NCBI GenBank assembly: GCA_009995705.1
Contig: JAADBR010000007.1
Coordinates: forward strand, 10,615-74,614
Length of the DNA stretch: 64,000 nt
From: Microcystis aeruginosa W13-11
Lineage (GTDB): Bacteria; Cyanobacteriota; Cyanobacteriia; Cyanobacteriales; Microcystaceae
Reading direction: 5' to 3'
A program made the position numbers and the translations under genes. Shown here piece by piece: positions 61,490 to 64,000 of the stretch (position 1 is its first letter; each line of letters begins with the position of its first letter). Under the pieces are notes generated by a model, which saw only the letters and a list, made by a program, of their open reading frames with translations, was not told the origin of the DNA and searched no databases.

Positions 61490-64000
61490 TTAAGGAAGTC
61501 CAAGACAATAAAACGCCCCCCAGTAACGATAGTCCTGAAAAGGCACTGCATCGGGAGCAAAATCCTCAAGCCACTTGATCAATTCGCCGATTTTTTGATA
61601 ATTGGCCCCAGCAGCATCGGTGTTGGGGTCTTGGGCGCGGCGCAGTTGTTGCCAAGTCTGGAAAGCCTGCTGATAATCGACTGTCAAACTGTCCCGCCAG
61701 TCTTTTTGGCAAGTCTCCCGCAACGCTTGGCGAGCTTGGTGTAGAGCCGTTAAGCGTTCCTCTCCGGCCCGTCGTGCGCGATGGTACTCCCGCGAAAATA
61801 GCGTTGTGGCTAGGTCAGCCACCGCCCAATGACTACTGATCACACTTCGAGCGCCCCCCAGCAGAAAGCCTGTACCTAAACTGAGGGGTTCGTCCAGTAA
61901 TTCCCGTCGCAGGTTTCCTTCCTCATCTCGGAAACTGGCAAAACTGAGACCAGTTTCACAACAGGAGAGAAACACTTCCGACAATTCGGGAAAGCGCCAC
62001 GAGGGACTAATTAAATCCCGCAAGGTGACTTTTTGCTCCCCGTCTAGGACGAGGTGGGAGTTGAGAGGATCATCGGGGCGACTGGTGGCGTGGTGGCTAG
62101 AGAGTAGGGCCTGCACTTGTTTGAGCAGTTGCAGATAAGAGTCGGGGGTGACAGTGCGCCCCTGTAGCCGCCGTTGGCGAGGCACATTCCAGGTTTGGGC
62201 GACCCACTCACACTCTAGGGGAGTATAGGGCAAATCCTCTGTGGTGTTTTCCACAATCCCCAGGGTGTCGGGAGTGGGTTGCGATCGCTCTTGGCATAGT
62301 CCCAGAATTTTGGTACTAGGGACAAACTGAAGGCGAAAGCGATCGCCTAGTAGTTGTCCTTCGGCGGTGGGTAGAAGGTCGAAGGGAATTTGGTGCAGAA
62401 AGAGGTGGGGAATCAGGATTAAGTCAGTGATGCCCTGGAGGTGCTGTTGGATGAGGGTATCGAATTGCAGGCGGGTTGCCAATTCTTGCAGACGAGCGGC
62501 CATAGCTTGGTGCCACTCATCCCGACGCTGCTGGCGGGATTGGGCGGTCTCTGCTTGATTAATCGCAATGTAGGGGTTAACCCAGTTTTCGACCAGCCAG
62601 TTTTGCAGGTCGTTGGCGGACTCCGGGGGATTGGGAATAGTGTGGCAGTTGACCGATTCCCCGCCATCCCGGGAGGGGCGACGCAGGACAAAGATGTGGG
62701 TATGGGTGGCGGTGGTGTAGAAGCTGAGGAGGGCGGTCTGGGGAGAGGGGAGCAGCGCCATTAACTCATCAAGGCGAGGTTGGGGTTGGGGTTGCTGAAG
62801 TTGGGCGGTAATGGCATCAAAGCGGTAGAGAGCGTCCCAGGCTTGACGTTCAGCGGCTTCGGCGGCGAGGAGTTGTTCAGAGGCAAAGCTGGCGCGGGTG
62901 TTGCGGCTTAGTGCAGGGGTCAAGGATGGTTTATCGGACAGTTCAGGACGGTCTTGAGCGAGTTGGGATTTGCTGCGGCGGCTGTCCTGAAGTTGCTGAT
63001 ACCAGGCTTGTATTTCTGGGGGGATGCGCCCATCGGCGTAGAGGTCACTGATGGCGATTAGGTCGGCAAGGCGTTTGGAGCGGGAACGTTCGACGGTTCG
63101 CAGCGCCAGGGAGAGGTCGCCCTGGTTAACGGCCGCTTGGATTAGGTTTTCATAAACGTCGATAGACTCGCGGACAATTTCTTGGCGCAGGGCTTCGCTG
63201 GTAGCCCAGGCGCGGCTTTGTTCAACGGCTTCCACGGCAACCCTGTAGCCTTCTAAGGCAATGTCCCACCAGCCCTGCTTAAAGCCCAATTTGCCGAGGT
63301 TCCGTCCAGTTCTGAGGGTGTCAGCCGGTAAGAGAGTGGGGTTGAGAAAGGAAAGTGCCTCTCGATAAAAGGCGATCGCCCGTTCTAGGTTGGCTACCGG
63401 CTCTTGACCCAATTCGGCTTGGGTCCAGTAGGCATTGCCCAGATTAGTCAGGGTTTGGGCTAATTCCCTTTCTAATCCCGGTTGGCGGAAGATGGTGGCG
63501 GCTTCGGTGTAGGATGCGATCGCCCGTTCTAGGTTAGCTACTGGCTCTTTCCCCAGTTGGGCTTGGGTCCAGTAGGCTACGCCCAGATTATTGAGGGTTG
63601 CGGCTAAATCCCTTTCTAATCCGGGTTGGCGGCGGATGGTGGCGGCTTCGGTGTAGTTGGCGATCGCCCGTTCTAGGTTGGCTACCGGCTCTTGACCCAA
63701 TTCGGCTTGGGTCCTGTAGGCTATGCCCAGATTAGTCAGGGTTTGGGCTAAATCCCTTTCTAATCCGGGTTGGCGGAAGATGGTGGCGGCTTCGGTGTGG
63801 TTGGCGATCGCCCGTTCTAGGTTGGCTACCGGCTCTTGACCCAATTGGGCTTGGGTGCTGTAGGCTATGCCCAGATTAGTCAGGGTTTGGGCTAATTCCC
63901 TTTCTAATCCGGGTTGGCGGCAGATGGTGGCGGCTTCGGTGTAGTTGGCGATCGCCCGTTCTAGGTTGGCTACCGGCTCTTGACCCAATTCGGCTTGGGT
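61490..64000 (-). CDS. TPR-CHAT protease (partial, 5' end beyond the window)
   Basis: The open frame runs to the window edge without a start codon, so the protein is longer than the 836 codons seen. From the edge inward there are 48-residue TPR-type units (GQEPVANLERAIANYTEAAT, then GLERELAQTLTNLG), followed by other helical repeats and then a C-terminal CHAT domain. The His site is SSHHATSRPDDP and the Cys site is VFLSCCETG. CHAT proteases are caspase-like cysteine peptidases that often act in programmed cell death or defence. The gene is clearly more GC-rich than its neighbours. Confidence 0.9.
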   Translation of the reverse strand, partial: TQAELGQEPVANLERAIANYTEAATICRQPGLERELAQTLTNLGIAYSTQAQLGQEPVANLERAIANHTEAATIFRQPGLERDLAQTLTNLGIAYRTQAELGQEPVANLERAIANYTEAATIRRQPGLERDLAATLNNLGVAYWTQAQLGKEPVANLERAIASYTEAATIFRQPGLERELAQTLTNLGNAYWTQAELGQEPVANLERAIAFYREALSFLNPTLLPADTLRTGRNLGKLGFKQGWWDIALEGYRVAVEAVEQSRAWATSEALRQEIVRESIDVYENLIQAAVNQGDLSLALRTVERSRSKRLADLIAISDLYADGRIPPEIQAWYQQLQDSRRSKSQLAQDRPELSDKPSLTPALSRNTRASFASEQLLAAEAAERQAWDALYRFDAITAQLQQPQPQPRLDELMALLPSPQTALLSFYTTATHTHIFVLRRPSRDGGESVNCHTIPNPPESANDLQNWLVENWVNPYIAINQAETAQSRQQRRDEWHQAMAARLQELATRLQFDTLIQQHLQGITDLILIPHLFLHQIPFDLLPTAEGQLLGDRFRLQFVPSTKILGLCQERSQPTPDTLGIVENTTEDLPYTPLECEWVAQTWNVPRQRRLQGRTVTPDSYLQLLKQVQALLSSHHATSRPDDPLNSHLVLDGEQKVTLRDLISPSWRFPELSEVFLSCCETGLSFASFRDEEGNLRRELLDEPLSLGTGFLLGGARSVISSHWAVADLATTLFSREYHRARRAGEERLTALHQARQALRETCQKDWRDSLTVDYQQAFQTWQQLRRAQDPNTDAAGANYQKIGELIKWLEDFAPDAVPFQDYRYWGAFYCLGLP
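63372..64000. repeat. 144-bp tandem coding repeats
   Basis: The HIP1-like GCGATCGCC in each unit starts at 63372, 63516, 63660, 63804 and 63948, exactly 144 bp apart. Unit sequences are nearly identical at DNA level, so the array is recent or kept uniform by recombination, and its number probably varies between strains. Confidence 0.9.

Overview
The window is chromosomal DNA from a unicellular, non-nitrogen-fixing cyanobacterium, most probably Microcystis (inference). The gene set is typically cyanobacterial: ntcA, ccsA, ycf51, a thylakoid TxlA/HCF164-type thioredoxin, a HetZ-related regulator, several GUN4 domains and a CHAT protease. HIP1-type GCGATCGC sites are frequent, DnaB carries an intein at the classic cyanobacterial site, and the intergenic spaces are crowded with small palindromic repeats and MITE-like elements. 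No intact transposase, rRNA or tRNA gene was recognised.

Layout. 0-10.6 kb: housekeeping and conserved genes (TxlA-like thioredoxin, FtsH, CcsA, aspartoacylase-like protein, Ser/Thr kinase, methyltransferase-like protein, DUF815 ATPase). 10.6-11.6 kb: two decayed tandem Uma2-type genes. 11.6-14.8 kb: ntcA with a DUF3084 coiled-coil gene downstream, divergent from fabI. 14.8-15.6 kb: a PEP-CTERM remnant with a MITE at its 3' end. 15.6-25.5 kb: GHL10 hydrolase, GT39-like transferase, intein-bearing dnaB, cobM, a 52-aa zinc-ribbon protein, SUI1/TspO pair, a photolyase-related protein preceded by a 52-aa protein, and a HetZ-related regulator.

25.5-33.8 kb is an AT-rich accessory island. It holds MITE-like elements, a secreted propeller-like protein, and a tight three-gene set: a TIR-GUN4 fusion followed by two proteins that share a domain resembling the effector-associated domains (EADs) of bacterial conflict systems. 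Next come a membrane protein and a damaged GUN4-like lipoprotein whose upstream regions are duplicates of each other, a TolC-like fragment, and a decayed HicAB/HigBA toxin-antitoxin cluster. The TIR-GUN4/EAD set is the best candidate here for an undescribed system.

33.8-61.2 kb returns to conserved genes: iron-containing alcohol dehydrogenase, ycf51/queE, M1 aminopeptidase with HEAT repeats, DUF4079, CobW-type GTPase with a His-rich loop, Mn-type solute-binding protein, thrS, purC, coaE, an EcfT-type permease, Slt-type transglycosylase, cysC, ABC exporter, epimerase, hemE, Cu-type P1B ATPase, SLH lipoprotein, FAD oxidoreductase and hpnB. 61.5-64.0 kb is a GC-rich TPR-CHAT protease gene, cut by the window edge, built from 144-bp tandem repeats.
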